From Oscillospiraceae bacterium (GTDB taxonomy: Bacteria > Bacillota > Clostridia > Oscillospirales > CAG-382), in the NCBI GenBank assembly GCA_015064625.1, contig SVRW01000005.1, positions 1 through 64,000 on the forward strand: DNA of 64,000 nucleotides, written 5' to 3'. The position numbers and the translations under genes are program-made. The notes under the pieces were generated by a model that was not told where the DNA came from, ran no database searches, and saw only the letters and a program-made list of their open reading frames with translations. Of this stretch, positions 27,582 through 34,861 are shown piece after piece (the stretch's first letter is position 1; every line of letters begins with the position of its first letter).

Positions 27582-28007
27582 ATGCCGGGTACAAGAAAAT
27601 TAGGCAGAACAACTGACCATAGAATGGCTATGCTCAAAGGCATGGTAACATATCTTTTCGAAGTTGGTCAGATCGAAACAACATATACACGCGCTAAGGA
27701 AGTCAGCGCATTGGCTGAAAAAATGATTACCGTTGGTAAGGCAAATGATTTGGCAGCCAAGAGAAAGGCTTTCGCATTCCTTAAGAAGGAAGAAGTAGTT
27801 TACAAGCTCTTTTCCGAGATTGCTCCTTTGTACAAAGACGTAAACGGCGGTTATACTGCAGTTTATAAGCTCGGTCCCCGTCGTGGCGACGGTGCTGAAA
27901 TGGCAATCATCAAGCTTTTGAACGCTGATTCTCTCTATAAAGTAGTTGAAGAAGACGCAAAAGCAGCTAAGAAAGCTAAAAAAGAAGAAGAAAAGAAAGA
28001 AGACTAA
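27582..28007 (+). CDS. rplQ: 50S ribosomal protein L17
   Basis: 141 residues; KLGRTTDHRMAMLKGMVTYL at the start and YTAVYKLGPRRGDGAEMAII in the second half. A lysine/glutamate-rich tail of about 20 residues extends the family core. Last gene of the operon. Confidence 0.98.
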   Translation: MPGTRKLGRTTDHRMAMLKGMVTYLFEVGQIETTYTRAKEVSALAEKMITVGKANDLAAKRKAFAFLKKEEVVYKLFSEIAPLYKDVNGGYTAVYKLGPRRGDGAEMAIIKLLNADSLYKVVEEDAKAAKKAKKEEEKKED

Positions 28008-28030
28008 TCACTTCTTAATATTTGAAATTT

Positions 28031-28059
28031 TACCGCACAGTTTTCTGTGCGGTATTTTT
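28031..28059 (+). terminator. Terminator of the S10-spc-alpha operon
   Basis: TACCGCACAG and CTGTGCGGTA form a 10-bp stem around TTTT, followed by five T. Confidence 0.92.
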
Positions 28060-28211
28060 CATAGGGTTTAATTTACTTTAATATGACGAAAGAAAGATAA
28101 ATTCGAAATTCCTTCTAATGAGATTTAGTTTTGAATGATATATACTAAATTAAAAATACAAACGGAATGTTTTTATCATTATAAAGTCCCTCAAAAAATT
28201 TTTTGGAAATA

Positions 28212-28249
28212 TGTAAGATTTTGAAAAATCAAACGCATATATAAGTGAA
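28212..28249 (+). promoter_or_regulatory. Shared ECF-type promoter motif, copy 1 (sigma gene 1)
   Basis: TGTAAG(ATTTT) at 28212, then 27 bases, then GTGAA at 28245. The same two blocks at the same 27-base spacing occur at 30195, 31091 and 32130. The left block resembles ECF -35 elements of the TGAAACnTTT type. The rest of 28060-28326 is AT-rich and holds no gene. Confidence 0.6.
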
Positions 28250-28257
28250 TCGATTCA
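28246..28257. promoter_or_regulatory. Palindrome TGAATCGATTCA upstream of sigma gene 1
   Basis: A perfect 12-bp palindrome directly overlapping the end of the shared promoter motif, followed by AAGG. An identical copy at 32164-32175 lies upstream of sigma gene 2, but not upstream of the lipoprotein genes. Confidence 0.45.
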
Positions 28258-28326
28258 AGGTTATAAAAGTGTCGACGAATCAAGACTATTTTCCTTGTGC
28301 GGTATTCAACATAAGGAGGTGTATAA

Positions 28327-28893
28327 ATGAATGATGCTAAATTATTAAAGCTGTTACATAGCAACCCGAACAAAGGAATTGAAGAGTTAATGAATCAGTA
28401 TGCGGGCTTGGTCTATGCCGTAGTCAAAAATACTTTGGCTGATTTTGTTTGTATGTCTTCCGATATTGAGGATTGCATATCCGACACTTTCAGCGAGTTT
28501 TATTTAGAGTTATCAAAATATGACCCCAAGGAATCAAGCATAAAAACTTATCTTTGCCGTATTGCTAAAAATAACGCTATTGACCTTTGCAGAAAACGGG
28601 AAAGACAAAGAATGGACATTTCGGTGGATGATGAAGAATTAACGGTTCAATTGTCAGACGGATTTAGCGTGGAGGAAAACGTTTTAAAATTCGAATTAAG
28701 CAAAGAAGTTTTTAATGCTATAAACGCTTTGGGTGAGCCTGATTCAAGTATCATTTTCAGAAAATATTATTACGGCGAACCATCCAAGGAAATTGCCGAA
28801 AGATTAAATATGACAGTTTCAAACGTAGATACAAGAGCGTTTCGGGCTTTGAATAAATTGCGTAAAACGTTAGGAGGGAAATACGGTGAATAA
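28327..28893 (+). CDS. ECF-type RNA polymerase sigma factor 1
   Basis: 188 residues of the sigma-70 family reduced to regions 2 and 4. Region 2 holds DIEDCISDTFSEFYLELSKY and TYLCRIAKNNAIDLCRKR (about 45-100); region 4 holds DSSIIFRKYYYGEPSKEIAERL and the helix-turn-helix MTVSNVDTRAFRALNKLRK (about 135-185). It is paralogous to 32189-32749 over its whole length. The stop overlaps the anti-sigma start by 8 bases. The upstream motif suggests autoregulation. Confidence 0.9.
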   Translation: MNDAKLLKLLHSNPNKGIEELMNQYAGLVYAVVKNTLADFVCMSSDIEDCISDTFSEFYLELSKYDPKESSIKTYLCRIAKNNAIDLCRKRERQRMDISVDDEELTVQLSDGFSVEENVLKFELSKEVFNAINALGEPDSSIIFRKYYYGEPSKEIAERLNMTVSNVDTRAFRALNKLRKTLGGKYGE

Positions 28894-29983
28894 TGATTTT
28901 AAAAGGAAAGTCAACATAAAGAAAACAATCGGAGAAGCAAATCCCGATCAGATAGAAGAATTTATAGAAAATAATAAAAAATCAAGCATTTCCGAAGAAA
29001 TGTTGAAAAATGTAAAATTAAAAGTGTATGATAAAACAAGACTTTCTCCTGTAAAGAAGAAAAATTTTAACTTTAAACTTTGGCTTCCCGCTGCAGCGTG
29101 CCTGTGCGTTGCGGTTGCGGTATCTCTGTGCTTTCAGCAGTTAAACTTTGAAAACACTACCGAAATAATTTCTAGCGAGGATACTTTGAGGTCAGAATCA
29201 ATGCCAAATAAAAGTGAAGAGGGGTCTGAAGATGTGTCTGAACAAGTTTTTGAAGACGAAATTATGAAAGGTGTAAATTGGTCAGCTGAAGAAGATGAAG
29301 AAGGACGTAAAAAGTATTTTAACTCTGTGGAGTTTTTCCTTGACAGAGAGGGAGCTTATGATCGAGCATGGGTATCTGTCACTTTGAAGAATCTAAAACC
29401 CCTTGGAACGTATACTAAGTATGGAACTTTGGTTAACGGCGGGACTCAAACTCAGATAAAAATAACAGATGAACAGTTGAGTGTTGCTACAATCTTTATA
29501 AATAAAATATATTATTTCGGTGAATTGAACGGATGTATTGAAGAAAACGAAACAGTTGAAATTTTGGTACCATTTATTGTGAAGGAAGATGAAGTGCTTT
29601 TAACATACCTTGATGACGGTTTTAAAGAAAAAAATGAAGCACATTTTTTCCCAATGACGGAAATAGGTAAAGAATATATAATCGATCTCGCTATAATGGG
29701 TAGCCGATACAAAGAAATACTTGAAGATGCTTCTGTAAACGGAACTGAACTCTGTTCACTTTTCTTTTTCCCGATGTTTTCTGACGATTTTACGAAGGTT
29801 AAAAATATAAGCGAGTTTTATTTTTTGAATTCTGTTCCTCAAGTTTTTGTTGCCGCTTATGACAGATATATAGGCGAAAAAGTAAGTCAGAATTCCTTTG
29901 AAACAAGGTATTATAGTTGTTTTAAAGATAAGGTTTATAATATTTTTGGAAAAACACCTGAAATAGATAAAGCAAACAAGTAG
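28886..29983 (+). CDS. Putative membrane anti-sigma factor 1
   Basis: 365 residues from GTG 28886, seven bases after AGGAGGG. The cytoplasmic N-terminus of about 60 residues (KKTIGEANPDQIEEFIEN) probably holds the sigma. One transmembrane helix follows (about 68-90, WLPAAACLCVAVAVSLCF), then an S/E-rich linker (about 95-130), and an extracytoplasmic domain of about 230 residues that I do not recognise. Role inferred from overlap with the sigma gene, topology and paralogy with 32746-33618; the outer domain differs from that paralogue. Confidence 0.65.
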   Translation: MNNDFKRKVNIKKTIGEANPDQIEEFIENNKKSSISEEMLKNVKLKVYDKTRLSPVKKKNFNFKLWLPAAACLCVAVAVSLCFQQLNFENTTEIISSEDTLRSESMPNKSEEGSEDVSEQVFEDEIMKGVNWSAEEDEEGRKKYFNSVEFFLDREGAYDRAWVSVTLKNLKPLGTYTKYGTLVNGGTQTQIKITDEQLSVATIFINKIYYFGELNGCIEENETVEILVPFIVKEDEVLLTYLDDGFKEKNEAHFFPMTEIGKEYIIDLAIMGSRYKEILEDASVNGTELCSLFFFPMFSDDFTKVKNISEFYFLNSVPQVFVAAYDRYIGEKVSQNSFETRYYSCFKDKVYNIFGKTPEIDKANK

Positions 29984-30081
29984 ATTGAATGTATAAAATG
30001 GAGAAACAAAATACGACAAAATAAATCTTATTAGCAAATGGGAATATTACGTTGAATGCTCATAATGAAATTTTTTCAAAA

Positions 30082-30114
30082 AACGTCCTGCGGAGAAATC
30101 CGTGGGGCGTTTTT
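30082..30114 (+). terminator. Terminator after anti-sigma gene 1
   Basis: AACGTCC-TGCGGA and TCCGTG-GGGCGTT with loop GAAA, then T run. It is nearly identical to 30978 and 32023 and related to 33641. The gap 29984-30284 otherwise holds only the promoter motif and a ribosome-binding site. Confidence 0.85.
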
Positions 30115-30194
30115 GTGAGAAAAGACATTTGAAAGAAGTTGATTTTTATATTTTCTTGTGAAATGCAGATTTTTTATAAAAAATAATATAAAAG

Positions 30195-30232
30195 TGTAAG
30201 ATTTTGGGATTTTAAATGAATTATATAGTGAA
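30195..30232 (+). promoter_or_regulatory. Shared ECF-type promoter motif, copy 2 (lipoprotein 1)
   Basis: TGTAAG(ATTTT) at 30195 and GTGAA at 30228, separated by 27 bases. The sequence between is identical to copy 3 and differs from copies 1 and 4. Confidence 0.6.
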
Positions 30233-30284
30233 AGGTAAATAAAAAGCCTGAATACTAAATCACAAGGTGCAAAGGAGGCACATT

Positions 30285-30968
30285 ATGAAAAAATTGATTT
30301 CAAAAATTCTCGTATGTCTTATTCTTTCTTCGCTTATTTTATCTTCCTGCGGTGCAAACGAAGATAAAGTAGAATTTAAAGAAACTGTTTCAGCGGAACG
30401 AGTTATGCAACAAGTGGAAGCAAAAGAAACCGTTTCGGAGGAACATGTTTTGCAACAAGCGGAAGTGGAAGAAATAGTTATGAAAGAATCGCTTGAAAAT
30501 AATTTAGCTGAATCTTCTACAGAAAGCATTGATAATAAAGAAAGCGGGGAATTATCCTTTTATCCACCCGATGGAGCAGAAATTGTTTACGCTGATGAAA
30601 ATTCGGTTTCTCATTATATGAATGCGTGTTATTTCAGGGGATTTTCAAATTGTATGATCGATTTTTTCGGAAACGAAAATAATGAAGTGTATTATTATGT
30701 TTGTTTTGATACTCGAAATTCTTGGCCTGGAAGCAGTGAAGTGCCAGTAGAAAAAGCACTTGAAAAATACGGGATAAAAGTGGAAGAAGTTACTCCTGCT
30801 ATATATGTGGCATACGTAACTGGGAGACAAATTATATCTCTCGAAAAAGGATTCAATGAAGACGAAGAACTCAAATATCGTTTTCTAAGGCTGTGTTGCG
30901 TAACGGAAAACTTCGTAGAAGAATGGACAACTGAGGAATATAGATGGATGAATTCGAGTGAAAATTAG
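30285..30968 (+). CDS. Lipoprotein 1 with anti-sigma-like ectodomain
   Basis: 227 residues from ATG 30285 after AAAGGAGG. Lipoprotein signal with lipobox LSSC (cysteine 22). Residues about 32-61 are two tandem 15-residue repeats (KETVSEEHVLQQAE type, exact 45-bp period at 30378-30467). The C-terminal domain (about 90-225) has VYYYVCFDTRN, YVAYVTGRQI, LEKGFNED and CCVTENFVEEW, the same set as in lipoprotein 2 and in the outer part of anti-sigma 2. I know no named family for it. Exported and membrane-tethered by inference. Confidence 0.75.
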   Translation: MKKLISKILVCLILSSLILSSCGANEDKVEFKETVSAERVMQQVEAKETVSEEHVLQQAEVEEIVMKESLENNLAESSTESIDNKESGELSFYPPDGAEIVYADENSVSHYMNACYFRGFSNCMIDFFGNENNEVYYYVCFDTRNSWPGSSEVPVEKALEKYGIKVEEVTPAIYVAYVTGRQIISLEKGFNEDEELKYRFLRLCCVTENFVEEWTTEEYRWMNSSEN

Positions 30969-30977
30969 TTTTAAGAC

Positions 30978-31010
30978 AACGCCCTGCGGAGAAATCCGCG
31001 GGGCGTTTTT
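30978..31010 (+). terminator. Terminator after lipoprotein gene 1
   Basis: AACGCCC-TGCGGA and TCCGCG-GGGCGTT around GAAA, then five T. Confidence 0.88.
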
Positions 31011-31090
31011 GCGAGAAAAGGTATTTATGATAGGTTAATTTTTATATTTTCTTGTAAAATGCAGATTTTTTATAAAAAATAATATAAAAG

Positions 31091-31128
31091 TGTAAGATTT
31101 TGGGATTTTAAATGAATTATATAGTGAA
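31091..31128 (+). promoter_or_regulatory. Shared ECF-type promoter motif, copy 3 (lipoprotein 2)
   Basis: TGTAAG(ATTTT) at 31091 and GTGAA at 31124, again 27 bases apart. The region 31040-31181 is a near copy of 30150-30284. Confidence 0.6.
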
Positions 31129-31181
31129 AGGTAAAAAGAAAGCCTGAAAACAAAACGTAAAAGGTGCAAAGGAGGCACATT

Positions 31182-31931
31182 ATGAAAAAATTGATTTCAA
31201 GAATTCTCGTATGTCTTATTCTTTCTTCGCTTTTATTAACTTCCTGCGGTGCGAACGAAGATAAAGTTGGATTTAAAGAAACTGTTTAAGCGGAACGAGT
31301 TTTGCAACAATCGGATGCCAAAGAAACCGTTTCGGAGGAACATGTTTTGCAACAAGCAGAAGCAAAAGAAATTGTTTTGAAAGAATTATCTGAAAATAAT
31401 TTAGCTGAATCTTCTACAGAAAGCATTGATAATGAAGAAAGCGGGGAATTATCTTTTTATCCACCCGATGGAGCAGAAATTGTTTATGGCGAAGATGAAG
31501 TTTCTAAGTATACAGTGGATGCTATTTTACGCGGGTTGAGCGTGTCCCGTTTTCTTGAGGAGGCGGACAATGAGGAGGCATATTATTATGTTTGCATTGA
31601 TACTCGAAATACTGATTATGGGTTATTTATGAATCAAGATTGTGACTATTCATGTTTTGACCTGATTAAAAAAGAACTTGAAAAGTATTTTACAAATGTG
31701 AAAGAATTTCCCGATTGTGTATATAGGACGAACAGCATGTATACTGCATACGTAACCAAGGAGCAAATTTCTACTCTCAAAAAAGGGTTTAGCGAAGACC
31801 CTACTACTAAGCAATTGTTCCTCGCATTATATTGCGTTCCGGAAAACTTTGTGGAAGAATGGATATATGAAAACACACATGGGTTTTACAATGGGGTAGT
31901 TGATTTTCCGCTTTGCAAAAAAAATAGTTGA
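31182..31931 (+). pseudogene. Lipoprotein 2, interrupted by one stop codon
   Basis: Paralogue of lipoprotein 1. The ATG at 31182 follows AAAGGAGG and opens the same signal peptide and lipobox (LTSC, cysteine 22). Codon 36 (31287-31289) is TAA where the paralogue has TCA, a single-base change; the frame is otherwise intact to 31931. The rest retains the repeat region and the domain with AYYYVCIDTRN, YTAYVTKEQI, LKKGFSED and YCVPENFVEEW. Reinitiation at TTG 31302 would lack the signal peptide. A recent nonsense mutation is the simplest reading; sequencing error cannot be excluded. Confidence 0.8.
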
Positions 31932-32022
31932 GCTTGGTTTATACTGTGTTTGAAACTAGTATATAAGAGTTCTTTTGGTAAGCATCTGAAACAATTATAT
32001 AAATCCTTGTATAACGCCCTGC

Positions 32023-32046
32023 GGAGAAATCCGCGGGGCGTTTTGG
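32023..32046 (+). terminator. Terminator after lipoprotein gene 2
   Basis: AACGCCC-TGCGG and CCGCG-GGGCGTT around AGAAAT (32023-32042), then TTTT. Same element as at 30978. Confidence 0.85.
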
Positions 32047-32129
32047 CGAGAAAAGGTATTTGAAAGAAGTTAATTTTTATATTTTCTTGTAAGCTATTGA
32101 TTTTTTTAATAAAAAAAGTAATATAAAAG

Positions 32130-32167
32130 TGTAAGATTTTACGATTTTTATTGAATTATATAATGAA
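32130..32167 (+). promoter_or_regulatory. Shared ECF-type promoter motif, copy 4 (sigma gene 2)
   Basis: TGTAAG(ATTTT) at 32130 and ATGAA at 32163, 27 bases apart. The TATATAATG block is only about 25 bases from the sigma ATG, so the leader would be very short. Confidence 0.6.
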
Positions 32168-32175
32168 TCGATTCA
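32164..32175. promoter_or_regulatory. Palindrome TGAATCGATTCA upstream of sigma gene 2
   Basis: Identical in sequence and position (relative to the motif) to 28246-28257. AAGGGG directly after it is the ribosome-binding site of sigma gene 2. Confidence 0.45.
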
Positions 32176-32188
32176 AGGGGATGTAAAA

Positions 32189-32749
32189 ATGGATGATACT
32201 ACGTTGTTGGAATTGTTGAAAACCAATCCCAACGTGGGAATGGAACAATTGATAAATCAGTATTCTGCTCTTATTTACACCGTTGTTAAAAACAAAATTT
32301 GTGACGTTTGCGTATCTTCCGAGGTGGAAGAATGTGTGGCAGACGTATTCAGCGAATTTTACATAGGTCTTTCAAATTATAATTCTGAAAAGTCAAGTAT
32401 TAAAGCGTATTTGTGTGCGATTGCCAATCATAAATCTGTCGATATTTATAAATCGAGGCGAAAACAAATAGATGACGTTTCTCTCGACGACGAGGAAACG
32501 CGGTTTCAACTTGGAGATGGTGAAAACGTTGAAAAAGACCTTTTGGAAAACGAACAGAGACGAAATATTTTGAAAGCCGTAAAGTCTTTAGGTGAGCCAG
32601 ATTCAAGCATAATTTTCTTGAAATTTTATTTTGGAGAACCATCTAAAGAAATAGGCAGGCGGTTAGGGTTGAGTGTTTCCAACGTTGATACTCGAACTCA
32701 CAGAGCATTGAAAAAATTAAAAGAGACGTTAGGAGCGTGGAAAAAATGA
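32189..32749 (+). CDS. ECF-type RNA polymerase sigma factor 2
   Basis: 186 residues, colinear with sigma factor 1: N-terminal LLELLKTNPNVGMEQLINQY, region 2 with EECVADVFSEFYIGLSNY and AYLCAIANHKSVDIYKSRR, region 4 with DSSIIFLKFYFGEPSKEIG and LSVSNVDTRTHRALKKLKE. Its stop overlaps the anti-sigma 2 start as ATGA. Possible cross-talk with sigma factor 1 is suggested by the shared promoter motif. Confidence 0.9.
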   Translation: MDDTTLLELLKTNPNVGMEQLINQYSALIYTVVKNKICDVCVSSEVEECVADVFSEFYIGLSNYNSEKSSIKAYLCAIANHKSVDIYKSRRKQIDDVSLDDEETRFQLGDGENVEKDLLENEQRRNILKAVKSLGEPDSSIIFLKFYFGEPSKEIGRRLGLSVSNVDTRTHRALKKLKETLGAWKK

Positions 32750-33618
32750 AAAAAAGTGTTAAAGATGCGTTTTATAAGGCTCAAGACGGGGAGCTGGACG
32801 ATTTTCTGAAAGAAATTGAGATTGAGGGAGGACTTTCCCACGAAATAACCTCAAGAATCAAAAAACGTGTTGAGGAAAAAACAGGCGTTGAGCTTGTACG
32901 AAGAAAAACCTTTTTCAAGCCTTGGGTCGCCGCTGTAGCTTGCTTGTGTATTGCAGTTGCCGTGTCTTTGAGCGTTGAATATATAAATTTTGAAAGCGAT
33001 CATGGTGTTCTGATGAGCGAAGACAACTTGCAGTCTGAAGCTGTACCAAATGTCAGCGAAGAAAATTCTGAAGAAAATTCGGAAAGCGATTTTCAATCTT
33101 CTGAAGATGTTTCCAATGATGAGTTAAAGTCATCTGAAGATGATTCTGCGGATGAAATAACTTCTTCTGAAGCTGTTTCGGACATTGTTAGTACGTCTGA
33201 CTTACAGTATTTCCCATCGGGAACATATAAAATAGTATACGGTGAAAATACTGTTCCTAAAATCGTAAATTCTGGAGAAGTTTCGGAATTCGTGAATTCA
33301 ATGTCGCTTTTTTTTGAGAGTGAAGCGACCCAAGGAGATAGTAAGGAGAATACTACTGCAGTCTATTATTACGTTTGTATTGATGTGAGAAATTCTTCGG
33401 TGTATTCAGAGGATGATTTTTTGAATGAGCTTCTGAAGTTAAGAATAAAAGCAAAGAAAATTGATTATGGCATATTTGTGTCATACGTTACTGAAAATCA
33501 AGTTAAAGCCATTGAAAAAGAATTCAATGAAGGCGATGCATTTAAAGGAATCAGACTACGATTAAGCTGTGTAGCGAAAGATTTTGTTGAAGAATGGATG
33601 ACTGAAACAAACAGATGA
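32746..33618 (+). CDS. Putative membrane anti-sigma factor 2 with lipoprotein-like sensor domain
   Basis: 290 residues from ATG 32746, ten bases after AGGAG (GTG 32737 is too close to it). A cytoplasmic region of about 55 residues is followed by one transmembrane helix (about 62-82, PWVAAVACLCIAVAVSLSV), a long S/E/D-rich stalk (about 90-150), and an outer domain with VYYYVCIDVRN, FVSYVTENQVKAIEKEFNE and CVAKDFVEEWM. That domain is homologous to lipoproteins 1 and 2, not to anti-sigma 1. The anti-sigma role is inferred from coupling and topology. Confidence 0.7.
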   Translation: MKKSVKDAFYKAQDGELDDFLKEIEIEGGLSHEITSRIKKRVEEKTGVELVRRKTFFKPWVAAVACLCIAVAVSLSVEYINFESDHGVLMSEDNLQSEAVPNVSEENSEENSESDFQSSEDVSNDELKSSEDDSADEITSSEAVSDIVSTSDLQYFPSGTYKIVYGENTVPKIVNSGEVSEFVNSMSLFFESEATQGDSKENTTAVYYYVCIDVRNSSVYSEDDFLNELLKLRIKAKKIDYGIFVSYVTENQVKAIEKEFNEGDAFKGIRLRLSCVAKDFVEEWMTETNR

Positions 33619-33640
33619 ATCAGAGTAAAATTGAGTTTAA

Positions 33641-33675
33641 AATAACGCCTTGCGTATATCTGCGGGGCGTTATTT
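33641..33675 (+). terminator. Terminator after anti-sigma gene 2
   Basis: AATAACGCC and GGGGCGTTATT with TGCG/TGCGG inner pairs, then TTT. Shorter relative of the three upstream terminators. Confidence 0.75.
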
Positions 33676-33724
33676 CTTGCGATTGAATATTTTGAGGATG
33701 TATTCAAAGATTTCTGTAAGCATA

Positions 33725-33754
33725 TTGACAACGTTTGAATAGGTGTGATAAAAT
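33725..33754 (+). promoter_or_regulatory. Promoter of the GerMN lipoprotein gene
   Basis: TTGACA (33725-33730), 18-bp spacer ending GTGTGA, TAAAAT (33749-33754). It lacks the ECF motif of the preceding genes. Confidence 0.55.
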
Positions 33755-33798
33755 ATAGCTGAATGGAAAATACTTTAAAATGAGTCGGGGGTATCTTC

Positions 33799-34464
33799 AT
33801 GTTCAATAAATTAAATTTTAAAATTTTTACTTTGTTTATCGTTTCCGTTCTATTGCTTTCATCATGTATTGAGGATGATGGGACAGAATCAAGCGGTAAA
33901 TTTTCTATGGATCCATTCTCGCAAGAGGTGAGCGTTGAAAGTGAAGAAGCTTCTGACGTCGTTTCAGAAGAAAGTGTTTCAGACAATGAATCGGATTTTT
34001 CAAAGGATGAAAACGTTTCCGAAAATGAATTTACCTCGGAAGATGAAGAAAGCTTGGACGAGGTTTCTGTTGAAACGAGCAATGGGGAAACGGCTTCAAA
34101 TAAACTACAGCTTTGTGTTCCCGATGATGAATATATGAATTTTGAATATAAAGAAGTAACGTTTGACGGAACGATAGATGGAATTATAAATGAGCTTGCG
34201 AAAGAAAAGCTGTTTTCAGAAGATGTTAAAGTCAACTCATTTGAAATTGAAGGTGATACTATCAGAATTGATCTTTCCGCAGAGTTTGGATTTGCAATTG
34301 CAACGGGAACGTTGGCTGAAAGGATGATTCTCGGTTCTTTTGTCAACACTTTAGTGTTGTATTATGACGTGAAACAGGTATACTTTACTGTTGATGGAGA
34401 TTTCTTCGATTCGGGACACGTTTATTATGATTTTCCGTTGAGCTTTACGGAAGCATTAGGTTAA
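33799..34464 (+). CDS. Lipoprotein with GerMN-like domain
   Basis: 221 residues. Signal peptide with lipobox LSSC (cysteine about 22), an S/E/D-rich stalk (about 35-105) like those of the anti-sigma proteins, and a C-terminal domain whose pattern IRIDLSAEFG, ILGSFVNTLVLYYDVKQVYFTVDGD is that of GerMN, known from sporulation and spore-germination lipoproteins. Function in this species is not known. CGGGGG serves as a weak ribosome-binding site. Confidence 0.75.
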   Translation: MFNKLNFKIFTLFIVSVLLLSSCIEDDGTESSGKFSMDPFSQEVSVESEEASDVVSEESVSDNESDFSKDENVSENEFTSEDEESLDEVSVETSNGETASNKLQLCVPDDEYMNFEYKEVTFDGTIDGIINELAKEKLFSEDVKVNSFEIEGDTIRIDLSAEFGFAIATGTLAERMILGSFVNTLVLYYDVKQVYFTVDGDFFDSGHVYYDFPLSFTEALG

Positions 34465-34582
34465 TAAGCGGATATTTTTATATGATTTTTGATTTATTCA
34501 AATAATATTTAGAATTGCAAATAATATTTTAAATCATACTTAAAATAAAAAATAAAAATATTTGCAAATTGTGTTTTAGGGG

Positions 34583-34611
34583 TTGACAAAAAGGAAAAAA
34601 GCGTATATAAT
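34583..34611 (+). promoter_or_regulatory. Perfect sigma-A promoter for a candidate small RNA
   Basis: TTGACA (34583-34588), 17-bp spacer, TATAAT (34606-34611). No credible coding frame follows before the terminator at 34723. Confidence 0.75.
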
Positions 34612-34617
34612 ATTTTT

Positions 34618-34757
34618 AAGAAATGATTAAATAAATACGAATTGTATTAAAAATTATTTGAATTCTTCCACACAAAGCGAGAGTTTTGTGTTTGTTTTCA
34701 TTTTTTTCCTTTCTTTTTACCTAAAAGCCCTTCCGTTTTTGCGGAAGGGCTTTTGGG
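34618..34757 (+). ncRNA. Candidate small RNA, about 140 nt
   Basis: Bounded by a consensus promoter and a strong terminator. Hairpins AATAC/GTATT (34634-34648) and ACACAAA/TTTGTGT with loop GCGAGAG (34670-34691) precede a pyrimidine-rich single-stranded stretch. A TTG-started frame across it reads mostly phenylalanine and lysine through the terminator and has no ribosome-binding site. I do not recognise 6S, tmRNA, RNase P or a riboswitch. Confidence 0.5.
34723..34757 (+). terminator. Terminator of the candidate small RNA
   Basis: AAAAGCCCTTCCG and CGGAAGGGCTTTT form a 13-bp stem with a six-base loop; the arm ends in TTTT. Confidence 0.88.
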
Positions 34758-34768
34758 GTCTTAGTGAC

Positions 34769-34801
34769 CTTCTTTTCTCTTTCCGTGAAAGAGAAAAGAA
34801 G
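34769..34801 (+). repeat. Purine/pyrimidine hairpin, third copy
   Basis: CTTCTTTTCTCTTTC and GAAAGAGAAAAGAAG around CGT, followed by CAAAAGAGAAAGCAAA. A variant of the hairpins at 8111 and 9580. Confidence 0.7.
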
Positions 34802-34861
34802 CAAAAGAGAAAGCAAATAATTTATTACAAATATATTTGGCAAATTTAAAACTTAAGTGTA

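Noticed and set aside
28886-29983. RsgI-type anti-sigma-I factor
   Set aside because: The N-terminal part does not show the RsgI pattern, and the partner is a two-domain ECF sigma rather than SigI.
30267-30284. Longer N-terminus of lipoprotein 1 (MQRRHIMKKL...)
   Set aside because: The extra codons cover the AAAGGAGG site; the ATG at 30285 starts a proper signal peptide.
34658-34849. TTG-started frame over the candidate small RNA
   Set aside because: It runs through the terminator and the next hairpin, has no ribosome-binding site, and its composition follows the T-rich and purine-rich DNA.
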